Shown here: piece by piece, positions 9,265-18,657 of the stretch
Layout of the letters: each line of letters starts with the position of its first letter
Numbering within the stretch: the first letter of the stretch is position 1
NCBI GenBank assembly: GCA_035463295.1
Contig: DATHTK010000036.1
Location: 25,214-89,213, forward strand
DNA: 64,000 nt
Origin: DATHTK01 sp035463295
GTDB taxonomy: Bacteria > Actinomycetota > Rubrobacteria > Rubrobacterales > Rubrobacteraceae
Direction of reading: 5' to 3'
Made by a program: the position numbers and the translations under genes
The notes under the pieces: generated by a model
Database searches by the model: none
What the model saw: the letters and a program-made list of their open reading frames with translations, nothing else
What the model was told of the DNA's origin: nothing

Positions 9265-9394
9265 GAACCGCACCGCAACCGGGAGGCGGCGGACTGCGGT
9301 TCATAAAGCCGTCCGATCGGGTACTGTCGTCTGACCGGGTGAATCTCCGTTGTAGGAGTGTTCGCGCGGGGACACTTCAAGAGTGCGCGCGAAC
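9265..9394 (+). promoter_or_regulatory. Two inverted repeats upstream of inositol-phosphate synthase
   Basis: The 310-base gap between the two genes contains GAACCGCA (9265-9272) with TGCGGTTC (9295-9302), and GTTCGCGCG (9360-9368) with CGCGCGAAC (9386-9394). Both are perfect stems, of 8 and 9 bp with loops of 22 and 17. They could be a structured 5' leader or repressor sites. I do not recognise a known riboswitch class. Confidence 0.4.
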
Positions 9395-9455
9395 GGCGAC
9401 GGGGAAATCGCGTCCGGAAGACCGCCCCGGTAGCGGGAAAGGTGGGTGAGCGGGG

Positions 9456-10769
9456 ATGACCGAAGCGAGGGAGATCAGGGAGCCGCAGGGCAAGCTCGGC
9501 GTCTTGATGCCGGGGATGGGTGCGGTGGCGACGACTTTTGTAGCCGGGGTCGAGCTCGTGAGAAAGGGGCTGGCGGAGCCGGTCGGCTCGCTGGCCGAAC
9601 TCGGTACCATCCGGCTGGGGAAGCGCACCGAAGGCAGGGTGCCCAAGATAAAGGACTTCGTGCCCCTCACCGGCCTCGGCGACCTCGTCTTCGGCGGCTG
9701 GGACGCCTTCCCGGACGACGCCTACGAGGCGGCCGTAGTCGCGGGGGTGTTGAAGAGAGAGCACCTGAGTGCCGTGCGGGAGGAGCTCGAGAGGATAGAG
9801 CCCTCCCCGGCGGTCTTCGATGCGCGCTACGTCGCGAAGCTGGACGCCACCCACAAGAAGAGCTACGGTTCCCTGAGGGAGGCCTCAGAGCAGGTCCGGG
9901 AGGACATCCGAACCTTCAAGCAGCGGCACGGGGTCGAGAGGGCCGTTGTGGTCAACTGCGCCTCGACGGAGGCCTACGCGCAGCCCCAGGAGGCGCACTT
10001 CACACCCGAGAAGTTCGAGGAGGCGCTCGACCGATCGGACCCGGCGATCTCGCCTTCCATGGTCTACGCCTACGCCGCGATCATGGAGGGGGTGCCCTAC
10101 GCCAATGGCTCCCCGTCGCTCGCCGTTGACATCCCCGCCCTCACCGCCCTGGCCGACGAGCGTGGCGTCCCGATCGCTGGCAAGGACTTCAAGACGGGAC
10201 AGACCTTCATGAAGACGATAATCGCGCCGGGCCTCAAGGCGAGGATGCTCGGCCTCGAAGGGTGGTACTCGACCAACATCCTCGGGAACAGGGACGGGGA
10301 GGTCCTGGATGACGCGAAGAGCCTCAAGAGCAAGGAGGTCTCCAAGCTCTCCGTGCTAGAGCGCATCCTCCAGCCCGAGCTCTACCCAGAGCTCTACGGG
10401 GACATAACGCACGTGGTCAAGATCAACTACTACCCGCCAAGAGGGGACGCCAAGGAGGGCTGGGACAACATAGACATCTTCGGCTGGCTCGGATATCCGA
10501 TGCAGATAAAGATCAACTTCCTCGCCCGCGACTCGATCCTCGCCGCCCCGATAGTCCTGGACCTGGCGCTGTTTCTGGACCTTGCCCAGAGGGCTTCGAT
10601 GAGCGGCATCCAGGAGTGGCTCTCGTTCTACTTCAAGAGCCCGATGGTTGCCCCTGATCTCTACCCCGAGCACGACCTCTTTATCCAGCTCATGAAGCTC
10701 AAGAACACGCTGAGAGCGCTGCGGGGGGAGGATTTGATCACCCACCTCGGCCTCGACTACTACGAGTAG
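9456..10769 (+). CDS. ino1: Inositol-3-phosphate synthase
   Basis: Converts glucose-6-phosphate to 1L-myo-inositol-1-phosphate with catalytic NAD. The 437-residue protein starts with KLGVLMPGMGAVATTF (dinucleotide fold). It contains VVNCASTEAY, GKDFKTGQTFMKT and STNILGNRDGEVL, hallmark blocks of the synthase, with the catalytic Lys region in DFKTGQTFMK. In actinobacteria the product feeds mycothiol and phosphatidylinositol. In some thermophilic or halotolerant bacteria it also feeds di-myo-inositol phosphate osmolytes. It is monocistronic here, behind the inverted repeats listed separately. Confidence 0.93.
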   Translation: MTEAREIREPQGKLGVLMPGMGAVATTFVAGVELVRKGLAEPVGSLAELGTIRLGKRTEGRVPKIKDFVPLTGLGDLVFGGWDAFPDDAYEAAVVAGVLKREHLSAVREELERIEPSPAVFDARYVAKLDATHKKSYGSLREASEQVREDIRTFKQRHGVERAVVVNCASTEAYAQPQEAHFTPEKFEEALDRSDPAISPSMVYAYAAIMEGVPYANGSPSLAVDIPALTALADERGVPIAGKDFKTGQTFMKTIIAPGLKARMLGLEGWYSTNILGNRDGEVLDDAKSLKSKEVSKLSVLERILQPELYPELYGDITHVVKINYYPPRGDAKEGWDNIDIFGWLGYPMQIKINFLARDSILAAPIVLDLALFLDLAQRASMSGIQEWLSFYFKSPMVAPDLYPEHDLFIQLMKLKNTLRALRGEDLITHLGLDYYE

Positions 10770-10996
10770 TGGGGACCGGCGCTGGCGGTAGAGGGAGTCG
10801 CGATAGACGGGGTCGGGGATCTGCGCGACGGCCAGGAGGGTCGTTACTCCCACTCTCTCAGAAGGCTTCGAAGAGCTCTTCCGCGTTCGCCTGGCCGCCG
10901 ACGGCGTCTCGGAGGTCGGCCCGTACGCCGGACGCGACCCTCGATCCGGTCCGCCCGCGCCACGAATCGATCGATGGGAAGAGGCCGGGTGCCCGG

Positions 10997-11030
10997 TAGA
11001 ATAAAGCGGTAGGATCTTTGCGGAGGGAGG
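10997..11030 (+). promoter_or_regulatory. Promoter and RBS of the HMCES/YedK gene
   Basis: TAGAAT (10997-11002) and TAGGAT (11010-11015) are two closely spaced -10-like boxes. A strong GGAGGGAGG ribosome binding site (11022-11030) precedes the ATG at 11037. The same TAGAAT-type box recurs before other genes in the window. Confidence 0.45.
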
Positions 11031-11036
11031 CGCGAC

Positions 11037-11699
11037 ATGTGCGGCAGATACACGCTCTCGACCCCGGTCGGGGCGCTGGCGGAGGAGTTCGGTCTCGGGG
11101 GAGATCTCCCGAATCTCCCGGCGAGCTACAACGTCGCACCCACACAGGCGGTCCCGGCGATCCTCGGAAACGATGGGGGACGGCGCCTTGAGACGCTGCG
11201 GTGGGGGCTCATCCCCGCCTGGGCCGACGACCCCGGCATCGGTGCGCGCATGATCAACGCCCGATCCGAGACCGCTGCCGAGAAGCCTTCGTTCCGCCGG
11301 GCCTTCCGTAGCCGGCGCTGCCTGATCCCCGCCGACGGCTTCTACGAGTGGCAGAAGACCCCGGGCGGCAAGCAGCCCTATCACATTCACATGAGAGACG
11401 GGCATCCCTTCGCCTTCGCCGGGCTCTGGGAGAGTTGGGGCAGAGAGGGGGAGGAGATCCGCTCCTGCGCCATCCTCACCACGACCGCGAACGCGCTCGT
11501 CGGCGAGATCCACGACCGGATGCCGGTCATCCTCGCCCGCGACGCCTACGACGTGTGGCTCGACCCCGCCTCGGAGAGCGACGAGCTCGCCGGTCTGCTC
11601 GCGCCGTATCCGGACGAGGAGATGGAGACGTACCCCGTGAGCCGCTTCGTCAACAGCCCCCGCAACAACGACCCCCGCTGTATCGAACCCGCCGCGTGA
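11037..11699 (+). CDS. SOS response-associated peptidase (YedK/HMCES family)
   Basis: A 220-residue SRAP-domain protein beginning MCGRYTLST. The Cys immediately after the start Met is the residue that forms a thiazolidine DNA-protein crosslink with abasic sites in single-stranded DNA. Other conserved elements are NVAPTQAVPAI, RWGLIPAWA, INARSET, CLIPADGFYEWQ and HDRMPVIL. It shields abasic sites during replication. It stands alone with its own promoter, and no LexA-type operator was recognised. Confidence 0.95.
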   Translation: MCGRYTLSTPVGALAEEFGLGGDLPNLPASYNVAPTQAVPAILGNDGGRRLETLRWGLIPAWADDPGIGARMINARSETAAEKPSFRRAFRSRRCLIPADGFYEWQKTPGGKQPYHIHMRDGHPFAFAGLWESWGREGEEIRSCAILTTTANALVGEIHDRMPVILARDAYDVWLDPASESDELAGLLAPYPDEEMETYPVSRFVNSPRNNDPRCIEPAA

Positions 11700-11873
11700 G
11701 CGGAGGCTCGAACCGGCCTGATCACCATGAGGAGAGATATCGCTCGTAATCGGCGGGTTGCGGAAGCCCTGGGCGGGCGGCTGGATTGTTGGACAAGCGA
11801 GGCGGGTTCGAGTGCGTAAACAGCCTCGTCGAGTCGCGCTTGTCGTCTCGAATCACCGTCGTCGGGAAGACGA

Positions 11874-12800
11874 GTGCCCTTGAGCCTCGAGGTACGGGAC
11901 GAGGTAGCAGACACTCTGGAGGCGGGCGGACCGGTCGTTGCGCTGGAGTCGACCCTGATCTCCCACGGCCTCCCCCGGCCCGACAACCTCAAGCTCGCGC
12001 GGGAGGCTGAACGCGCGGTACGGGCGGAGGGCGCCGTGCCCGCCACCATCGGCGTGATAGATGGGACGCCGAAGATAGGGCTCGACGATGAGGAGGTCGA
12101 ACTGCTGGCGGTTTCGGAGGGTATCGCGAAGCTCTCCGCGCGCGACCTGGGGGTGGCCTTCGCGAAGGGGAACATTGGGGGGACTACCGTCGCCGCCACC
12201 GCGCACCTCGCCTCCCTCGCCGGCATAAAGCTCTTCGCCACCGGCGGCCTCGGCGGGGTTCACCGGGGGGCTCGCGAGAGCTGGGACGTCTCGGCGGACC
12301 TCTTCGTGCTCGCCCGAACGCCGGTGGCCGTCGTCTGCTCGGGCGTCAAGTCAATCCTCGACGTCCCCGCCACGCTGGAGTATCTGGAGACTGCCGGCGT
12401 GCCGGTCGTTGGATTCCGTACCCTTCGCTTCCCTGGCTTCTACCTCGCCGACTCCGGGAGCTCGCTCGACTGGGCGGTCGAGGACGAGTCGGAGGCGGCG
12501 CGGGTGATCCGGGCACTCCCCGACCTCGGCTTCGATCGCTCGGGGCTCGTCGTCGCCAACCCCATCCCCGAAGACGAGCAGCTCGACCCGGAGCTCCACG
12601 ACAGGGCGCTTCGCGCCGGGCTCGAGGAGCTCGAAGAGCGGGGGGTGCGCGGCAAGGAGGTCACGCCCTTTCTCCTCGACCGTTTCGTCACGGTGACGGG
12701 AGGCCGGAGCCTCCGCGTGAACGAGAGGATCATCCTCCACAACGCCCGCCTCGCCGCCCGCATAGCCGTCGCGCTCTCCTCTGGTGGCGCCGCGAGGTGA
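11874..12800 (+). CDS. psuG: Pseudouridine-5'-phosphate glycosidase
   Basis: Cleaves pseudouridine 5'-phosphate to uracil and ribose-5-phosphate. Family blocks visible are VALESTLISHGLPRP, IGVIDGTPKIGL, FATGGLGGVHRGA and CSGVKSILDVPATLEYLET; the conserved Lys in VKSILD is the expected catalytic Lys. The 308-residue length is standard. A GTG start at 11874 fits. The stop overlaps the GTG of the downstream kinase by 4 nt (GTGA), so the pair forms a complete pseudouridine salvage unit. Confidence 0.93.
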   Translation: MPLSLEVRDEVADTLEAGGPVVALESTLISHGLPRPDNLKLAREAERAVRAEGAVPATIGVIDGTPKIGLDDEEVELLAVSEGIAKLSARDLGVAFAKGNIGGTTVAATAHLASLAGIKLFATGGLGGVHRGARESWDVSADLFVLARTPVAVVCSGVKSILDVPATLEYLETAGVPVVGFRTLRFPGFYLADSGSSLDWAVEDESEAARVIRALPDLGFDRSGLVVANPIPEDEQLDPELHDRALRAGLEELEERGVRGKEVTPFLLDRFVTVTGGRSLRVNERIILHNARLAARIAVALSSGGAAR

Positions 12801-13687
12801 GAGACCCCCGTATCGTTGTGGTGGGGGATCTGATCCTTGACCTCCTCGCGAAGGTCGAGGGCGAGGTCGCATTCGGCACCGACACCTTCACGCGGATACA
12901 CGCGGCCGCGGGCGGCTCGGGTGCCAACGCCGCCGCCTGGCTCGCGGCATCCGGCATCGAGACCCACTTCATCGCCAGGATCGGCGACGACCTCTTCGGC
13001 CGTTTTCTCGCCGAGGACCTGCGTCGGACCGGGGTGGAACCGCACCTGGCCCTCGACTCGGATCTCGGCACCGGCAAGGTCTTCGTGCTCGTCGACGGGG
13101 CCGGGGAGCGGACCATGATCACCGACCGCGGCGCCGGCGAGGCGCTGGGTCCCGAAGACCTTCCCTCAGGCGTCTTCAGCGCGGGTCACCTCCACCTCTC
13201 GGGCTACACCCTCTCCGGCGGGAGCCGCAGAGAGACCGCGCTGAAGGCCCAGCGCCTCGCGGACGCTTGCGGTATGACTACCTCGGTGGACCCCTCGTCG
13301 GTATCGCTGCTCGAAGCGCTGACGCCCGAGCGGTTTCTCGGGTGGACCCGCGGCGCGGAGGTGTGTTTCCCGAACCTGCAAGAGGGCGCGCTCCTTACGG
13401 GTTACACAGAGCCGGACCGGATCGCCGATGCGCTGCTCGACGACTACGGCGCCGTCGTCCTCAAGCTCGGACCGGACGGCGCCCTCTACGCCGACGTGAG
13501 CGGTGAACGGGCGCGCGTACCGGCTGCCCCGGCGCGAGTCGTGGACACCACGGGGGCCGGCGACGCCCTCTGCGCGGGCTTCCTCGCCACCCGACTCTCC
13601 GGCGGTTCCCCCTCCGAAGCGCTGCTTCGCGGGGTCGAGTTCGCGGCGCGGGCCGTCGAGGAGGTTGACGGTCGGCCCGAGGTCTGA
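12797..13687 (+). CDS. psuK: PfkB-family carbohydrate kinase, probable pseudouridine kinase
   Basis: A 296-residue ribokinase-fold kinase. The N-terminus has VVGDLILDL, then GGSGANAAAWLA, and near the end DTTGAGDALCAGFLA with the catalytic Asp and anion hole. Translational overlap with psuG points to phosphorylation of pseudouridine as its job. Sequence alone would also allow another sugar or nucleoside kinase. Confidence 0.88.
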   Translation: MRDPRIVVVGDLILDLLAKVEGEVAFGTDTFTRIHAAAGGSGANAAAWLAASGIETHFIARIGDDLFGRFLAEDLRRTGVEPHLALDSDLGTGKVFVLVDGAGERTMITDRGAGEALGPEDLPSGVFSAGHLHLSGYTLSGGSRRETALKAQRLADACGMTTSVDPSSVSLLEALTPERFLGWTRGAEVCFPNLQEGALLTGYTEPDRIADALLDDYGAVVLKLGPDGALYADVSGERARVPAAPARVVDTTGAGDALCAGFLATRLSGGSPSEALLRGVEFAARAVEEVDGRPEV

Positions 13688-13782
13688 CCCCCGTGGCCGG
13701 TATCCTCGCTTACAGACTGCGCGCGGATCCATGTTACCTTCGGACGCGTATTACCCTTTGTCGTAGGCGTGAGGGAGGCTTT

Positions 13783-14529
13783 ATGACCTTGAGCGCCGGG
13801 AGCGCGGAACGCGAATCGGCTACGAAGCCGAACGCAACGCGATTCCTCGCCGCAGTCGTGATGGGGGCCTTCTCGCTTCTCGGCGTCGCCTGCGGTGGGC
13901 AAGAGATCTCGAAGAACGAGCGAGCCGGCACGGTCCGGGAGATGCCCGCCGCCGGGGAGACAACTGCGCGCTCCACTACCTCCGGCGAAGCGGCCGAGCT
14001 CGCGCGGGCCGAGGTGGGACCGAGGGAGGAGACGAACATGGTCCCGGCGGATGGGAAGGAGCCGGACCCGGCACGGCCGTTGCCCGGGGACCCGCCCGAG
14101 GGCGTAGAGGTCTACCCGGCCACGACGAACCGGACCGTCGAAGGACCCATCGACTACGACCGGCAGCCGCCGACTAACGGCGACCACGACCCTCTGTGGC
14201 AGAACTGCGGTTTCTACGAGCAGCCCATAAAGGACCGGCACGCTGTCCACAGCATGGACCACGGGGTCGTCTGGATCACCTACCGCGAGGACCTTCCGGA
14301 GAGCCAGGTCGACGCGCTGCGTCCCTACGGCGACGAGCGGTACGTGATCGTCAGCCCCTATCCGGAACAGGACGTGCCCGTGGTAGCGACCTCCTGGCGA
14401 GTCCAGCTCGAGCTGGGCGGCGCCGGCGACCCTCGCCTCCGGGAGTTCGTGGACGGTTTCCGCGTCTCCGAGATAGCCCCCCTCTCCGGCAACCGCTGCG
14501 TCGGGGGCGTCGGCGACCCGGCCTCCTAA
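13783..14529 (+). CDS. DUF3105 domain lipoprotein
   Basis: The 248-residue product starts at ATG 13783 with GAGGGAGG 4-5 nt upstream. A positively charged N-terminus and hydrophobic stretch lead to a lipobox, LGVAC, with Cys37 as the lipidated residue. The mature part has a low-complexity linker. A DUF3105-type domain follows, with YDRQPPTNGDHDP, WQNCGFYEQP and HSMDHGVVWITY. The family is exported and of unknown function; its conserved His, Asp and Cys residues could bind metal. Confidence 0.88.
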   Translation: MTLSAGSAERESATKPNATRFLAAVVMGAFSLLGVACGGQEISKNERAGTVREMPAAGETTARSTTSGEAAELARAEVGPREETNMVPADGKEPDPARPLPGDPPEGVEVYPATTNRTVEGPIDYDRQPPTNGDHDPLWQNCGFYEQPIKDRHAVHSMDHGVVWITYREDLPESQVDALRPYGDERYVIVSPYPEQDVPVVATSWRVQLELGGAGDPRLREFVDGFRVSEIAPLSGNRCVGGVGDPAS

Positions 14530-14876
14530 CCGACCCGTGGGACGCCGGCCCAGGCGGGCATCCGATGACTCGACCAAATTTGCGCGCCGGCGTTGTTTAG
14601 TTCACGCACCGTCGGGTACGATACCCTCGTCGGAACTGCACCTTCGAGCAGGAGGTAAAGACCGATGGACAGGGTAGCTTGACATAGAGCACTCTGTTTC
14701 GTTTGAGTCCACGGCGTAACGTCGTGGCACGGGCCGGCGAAGAGCAGCTTCGCCGGCTCTCGACGTTCTCTGATCGAGCGAGCCGGGGTTGGCGAGCGGT
14801 ACTACCTCGCAGCTCCTCTCGCCGACCCGCAGCGGCGCTCTGCGGACCGCTTTGCCGTTGATGGGGGCATCGTTCT
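14530..14876. terminator. Intergenic region with two adjacent stem-loops
   Basis: No gene was recognised in this 347-base gap between convergent units. At 14709-14727 lies an imperfect palindrome (CCACG.CGT/ACG.CGTGG). At 14733-14757 lies a perfect 10-bp stem, GCCGGCGAAG / CTTCGCCGGC, with a 5-nt loop. No long T run follows on either strand. The position between convergent genes suggests transcription termination in both directions. Confidence 0.45.
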
Positions 14877-16229
14877 CTAGCCGGGTATGCCGGTGAGCGC
14901 CTTTTCGATCTCCTCTTCGGGGTGCTCGATGTCCACTAGGTCGCCGGCGAGGTACTGCTCGTAGGCGCCGAGGTCGAAGTGGCCGTGGCCGCAGAGGTTG
15001 AAGAGGATGACCTGACGCTGGCCAGCTTCTTTCGCCTCCAGCGCGAGGTCTACGGTCGCCTTTATCGCGTGGGAGACCTCCGGTGCGGGGATGATGCCTT
15101 CGGCGCGGGCGAAGAGCACGCCGGCTTCGAAGGTCGCGTTCTGCGGATAGGCGCGGGCCTCTGCGAGGCCCTCGGCGACGAGCGCGGAGACTATCGGCGA
15201 GTCGCCGTGGTAACGCAATCCGCCGGCGTGGATGCCTGCCGGGACGAACGAGTGTCCGAGGGTGTACATCTTCATCATCGGGGTGGTGCCGGCGGTGTCG
15301 CCGAAGTCGTAGGTAAAGCGACCCTTGGTAAGCGTCGGGCACGAGGACGGCTCGACGGCGACGATGCGCGTGGCCCTGCCGCCCTTCAGGTTCTCCCGGA
15401 CAAAGGGAAAGGCTATGCCGCCGAAGTTCGACCCGCCGCCGACGCAGCCGACGACGACGTCGGGATACTCGCCGGCCATTTCCATCTGCTGGAGGGCCTC
15501 CTGGCCGATCACCGTCTGGTGCAGGAGGACGTGGTTGAGGACGCTTCCCAGGGAGTACCTGGCGTCGTCGTTTCCAACCGCGTCCTCGACGGCTTCGGAG
15601 ATCGCGATTCCCAGAGAGCCCGGCGAGTCCGGGTGCTCCTCGAGTATGTTCCGTCCTGCCTGGGTGAGGTCTGTGGGGCTCGGGTGGACCTCGGCGCCGT
15701 AGGTCTGCATCATGACGCGTCTGTAAGGCTTCTGGTTGTAGGAGACGCGCACCATGTAGACGGTGCACTCGAGTCCCATGACCTCGCAGGCGAAGGCGAG
15801 GGAGGAGCCCCACTGGCCGGCTCCCGTCTCGGTGGTGAGACGGCTCACGCCCTCCTCGCGGTTGTAGTAGGCCTGGGGGACGGCGGTGTTCGGTTTGTGG
15901 CTCCCGGTGGGGGAGACGCCCTCGTACTTGTAGTAGATGTGCGCTGGGGTGTCGAGGAACCTCTCCAGGCGCCGGGCCCGGAACAGAGGCGTCGGACGCC
16001 ACAGAGAGTAGATCTCACGCACCTCGTCCGGGATCGGTACGCTCGAGTCGGTCGTTACTTCTTGCCGTATGATCTCCTGCGGGAAGATGGGAGCGAACGC
16101 CTCCGGCCCGACCGGCTCGCGCGTCGCCGGGTTGAGCGGCGGGTCGAGGGCGAACGGCAGGTCGGGGACGAGGTTGTACCAGCTCTCCGGGAGCGCCGTC
16201 TCGTCGAGCAGGAACTTTGTGGGCTCCAT
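14877..16229 (-). CDS. TrpB2-type tryptophan synthase beta subunit-like protein
   Basis: A 450-residue PLP enzyme of the TrpB2 branch. YEGVSPTGSHKPNTA contains the Schiff-base Lys. TTETGAGQWGSSLAFA and CVGGGSNFGGIAFPF (phosphate-binding glycines) follow. The N-terminus is longer than in TrpB1, as expected for TrpB2. GGAGG lies 7 nt before the ATG. No trpA is adjacent, in keeping with TrpB2 proteins that convert indole plus serine to tryptophan without a tight TrpA partner. Confidence 0.92.
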   Translation of the reverse strand: MEPTKFLLDETALPESWYNLVPDLPFALDPPLNPATREPVGPEAFAPIFPQEIIRQEVTTDSSVPIPDEVREIYSLWRPTPLFRARRLERFLDTPAHIYYKYEGVSPTGSHKPNTAVPQAYYNREEGVSRLTTETGAGQWGSSLAFACEVMGLECTVYMVRVSYNQKPYRRVMMQTYGAEVHPSPTDLTQAGRNILEEHPDSPGSLGIAISEAVEDAVGNDDARYSLGSVLNHVLLHQTVIGQEALQQMEMAGEYPDVVVGCVGGGSNFGGIAFPFVRENLKGGRATRIVAVEPSSCPTLTKGRFTYDFGDTAGTTPMMKMYTLGHSFVPAGIHAGGLRYHGDSPIVSALVAEGLAEARAYPQNATFEAGVLFARAEGIIPAPEVSHAIKATVDLALEAKEAGQRQVILFNLCGHGHFDLGAYEQYLAGDLVDIEHPEEEIEKALTGIPG

Positions 16230-16324
16230 TCGAACACCTCCGTTTTCTACTGTTTGGGCTTTCAGCTTACAGGTTTTGTAGGAGTCGGTCTGCCCAAAGC
16301 GGCGCTACCCCGCGTCGCGGCTGC

Positions 16325-18109
16325 TCATGCCAAGAGGTGTTCGTCGAGAAAGGCGACGACCTTGGGGTAGGCGTCGAGGCGGTTCTTCAGCTTCGCGAGG
16401 CCGTGGCCTTCGTCCTCGTAGAGTAGGTACTCGACCGTACCGCCGTTCTCTCGCACCTTGTCCACTATCTGCTCGGCCTCCCCGACCGGTACCCGAGGGT
16501 CGTTCTTGCCGTGGATCACCATGAGCGGGGCCTGTATGTTCCCGGCCTTGTGGATCGGGCTTATGGACTCGAGTAAGCCGCGGTGCTTGTCGAGGGAGCC
16601 GTACTCGGGCTCGCGCAGCGCCCTCCGGTAGCTGCCCGTGTTCTGCAGGAAGGTGACGAGGTTGGCGATGCCGACGATGTCCACGCCAGCGCTCCAGAGG
16701 TCGGGGTACTCGGTGAGGGCGGCGAGCACCATGAAGCCGCCGTAGGAGCCGCCCATTACCGCGATCCTCTCGTGTCCCTTTTCGTTGAGCCAGTGCGCGG
16801 CGTACGCCAGGTCCTTCACGGAGTCCATCCTGAGGTCGACGTCGTCGAGGTGGGTGAAGGCCTTGCCATAGCCGGTCGAGCCCCGCACGTTCGGGAAGAA
16901 AACGGCGTAGCCCCGCTCCAGGAAGTACTGGGTGACGGGGGCGAAGCCGGGCCGCGACTGGCTCTCGGGTCCGCCATGAACGTTGATGATCACGGGGGCG
17001 CTCTCCACGTCGCCGGGCTCGTAGAAGAGCGCCGGGATCTCGCGCTCGTCGAAGGTCGCATAGCGCACGAGGCGCGGGCGCCGGAAGCTCCTCGGCGGTA
17101 TCCCGGCGGTCGAGGAGCGGGTCACGCGCCTGGGTTCCCCCTCCGGCAGCTCCATCACCCATATGTCCGGGTTGCGTGCGGGACCGGCGAGGGTGAAGGC
17201 GACCCTCCGCTCGTCCGGCGAGAACTCGAAGCCGCCGACGATGCCCTCCGGTATCTCCGGGTCGGGCATCCGCCGCCCCTTGCCGGAGAAGAGCAGGAGG
17301 TCCGAGTACCCCTCTACGTTGCGGCTCGCGAGCAGATAACGGCCGCCGCGCGAGAGCTCTACGCTCTCCACGTCCCAGTCGTCCGGGGTCAGGTACTCTA
17401 TCTCCAGCGTCGAGAGATCCAGGCGCGCCAGCCGCATGAAGTCCCCGTCCCGGTCCGTGGCGAGGTAGAGGCTCTCGCCGCCCGGCGTGAGGTTCGCCTC
17501 GTAGAAGCGAGCGTCCCCCTCGTGCGGAGTGAGCAACCGGGCCTCGTTTACGGAGCCCGTGAGATCTAAGAGATAGAGGTCGTTGTTCAGGTTGGATTGG
17601 TGTCGGGAGACTAAGAGGGAGGACCCGTCGGGCCCCCAGTCGGCGACGGTGTGGTAGCCGGAGACCTCCAAGACCATCTCGGGCTCGCCGGGACCCTCCA
17701 GCTCCTGGACGTAGACATCGAAGTCTGTGCCGTTGCGGCGGGTCGCGGTGTATGCCACCCGCTCCCCGTCGGGCGAGAAGCCGCCGGAGTAGTGTATGGC
17801 GTCGGACCTTCGGGTGAGGTCCCTCACCCTGCCGTCCTCGAGCAGATAGAGCTGCGTCCTCTCGTTGCCGCCGATGTCCATCCCGAAGAGGAGCTCCTCC
17901 TCCACGGGCGAGTACCCAGCCCCCGAGACACGCTCCTCGTAGAAGGTCAGTTGCTCCGGCCAGGGGGGAGTCTCCACCCCGGCGGAGACCTCCCACACCT
18001 GCGGTACGCCGGTGATCTCGGTGAGAAAAGAGAGCCTCCGGCCGTCGGGCGACCAGCTCGGCCCCCAGGCGCTCCGGATCTTGAGGTAGCGGACGAACTC
18101 GTAACTCAA
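16325..18109 (-). CDS. S9 family peptidase (prolyl oligopeptidase/acylaminoacyl peptidase type)
   Basis: A 594-residue serine peptidase. The N-terminal half has WD/beta-propeller-like repeats (WSPDGRRLSFLT, FSPDGERVAYTA, WGPDGSSLLVSR). The C-terminal alpha/beta-hydrolase domain has the nucleophile in GGSYGGFM (Ser455), a catalytic Asp near NDPRVP and the His in EDEGHGLAK. No signal peptide is visible, so it is likely cytoplasmic oligopeptide turnover. It is 95 nt from trpB on the same strand. Confidence 0.92.
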   Translation of the reverse strand: MSYEFVRYLKIRSAWGPSWSPDGRRLSFLTEITGVPQVWEVSAGVETPPWPEQLTFYEERVSGAGYSPVEEELLFGMDIGGNERTQLYLLEDGRVRDLTRRSDAIHYSGGFSPDGERVAYTATRRNGTDFDVYVQELEGPGEPEMVLEVSGYHTVADWGPDGSSLLVSRHQSNLNNDLYLLDLTGSVNEARLLTPHEGDARFYEANLTPGGESLYLATDRDGDFMRLARLDLSTLEIEYLTPDDWDVESVELSRGGRYLLASRNVEGYSDLLLFSGKGRRMPDPEIPEGIVGGFEFSPDERRVAFTLAGPARNPDIWVMELPEGEPRRVTRSSTAGIPPRSFRRPRLVRYATFDEREIPALFYEPGDVESAPVIINVHGGPESQSRPGFAPVTQYFLERGYAVFFPNVRGSTGYGKAFTHLDDVDLRMDSVKDLAYAAHWLNEKGHERIAVMGGSYGGFMVLAALTEYPDLWSAGVDIVGIANLVTFLQNTGSYRRALREPEYGSLDKHRGLLESISPIHKAGNIQAPLMVIHGKNDPRVPVGEAEQIVDKVRENGGTVEYLLYEDEGHGLAKLKNRLDAYPKVVAFLDEHLLA

Positions 18110-18197
18110 TCGACTCCTCTCCTCGGACGACCGTAAACGGAGAGTCTAGATCAAACTATACTCGAACGGACGGTGGTTCCGAGAGAGAGGGTCGTCC

Positions 18198-18644
18198 TTG
18201 GTCCTGGGAAGGCTGCGGGGTCTGTTCGTACGCTCCGGGGAGGAGCACCCGCAAGAGAGGCCCACGAGCCTCTACGGTCTCGACCCGACAGAGAAGGAGA
18301 GGATAGATACCGAAGAAGATCCCCTGCGCGGCTTCGAAGCCGCCGTCGAGCGCCACGTGCAGGCCGCCCGGGCCGAACAGAGCGGAGATCCGGAAAGGGC
18401 GATCCGGCTCTACCAGCAGAGCGTCGCCGAAGGCTTCGTCGGCAGCCAACCCTACGAACGCCTCGCCTCCCTCTACGAGCGACGCCGCGCTCCCGAGAGA
18501 GCCCTGCAAACCCTGGAAGCATATCTCCAGCTCGCCGCGACCGGTAGGATGCCCCGCGGCGCCCAACTCTCCGCCGACCGAAAGACCCCAGAGCTCCGCG
18601 CCCGTATCGAACGCTACCGGCGACAGCCGCCCGGCAGCGAATAG
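18198..18644 (+). CDS. Small TPR-like hypothetical protein
   Basis: A 148-residue soluble protein. It has two helix-turn-helix repeats of TPR character at about residues 48-115: AARAEQSGDPERAIRLYQQ and LASLYERRRAPERALQTLE. The TTG start at 18198 is preceded by GAGAGAGAGGG. It is divergent from the S9 peptidase, with under 90 nt between them. Function is unknown; a protein-protein adaptor is the most the sequence suggests. Confidence 0.65.
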   Translation: MVLGRLRGLFVRSGEEHPQERPTSLYGLDPTEKERIDTEEDPLRGFEAAVERHVQAARAEQSGDPERAIRLYQQSVAEGFVGSQPYERLASLYERRRAPERALQTLEAYLQLAATGRMPRGAQLSADRKTPELRARIERYRRQPPGSE

Positions 18645-18657
18645 TATTACCCCACAC

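Noticed and set aside
11795..11825. Possible tRNA T-arm (GGTTCGAGT)
   Set aside because: No acceptor stem, D-arm or anticodon arm could be built around it.
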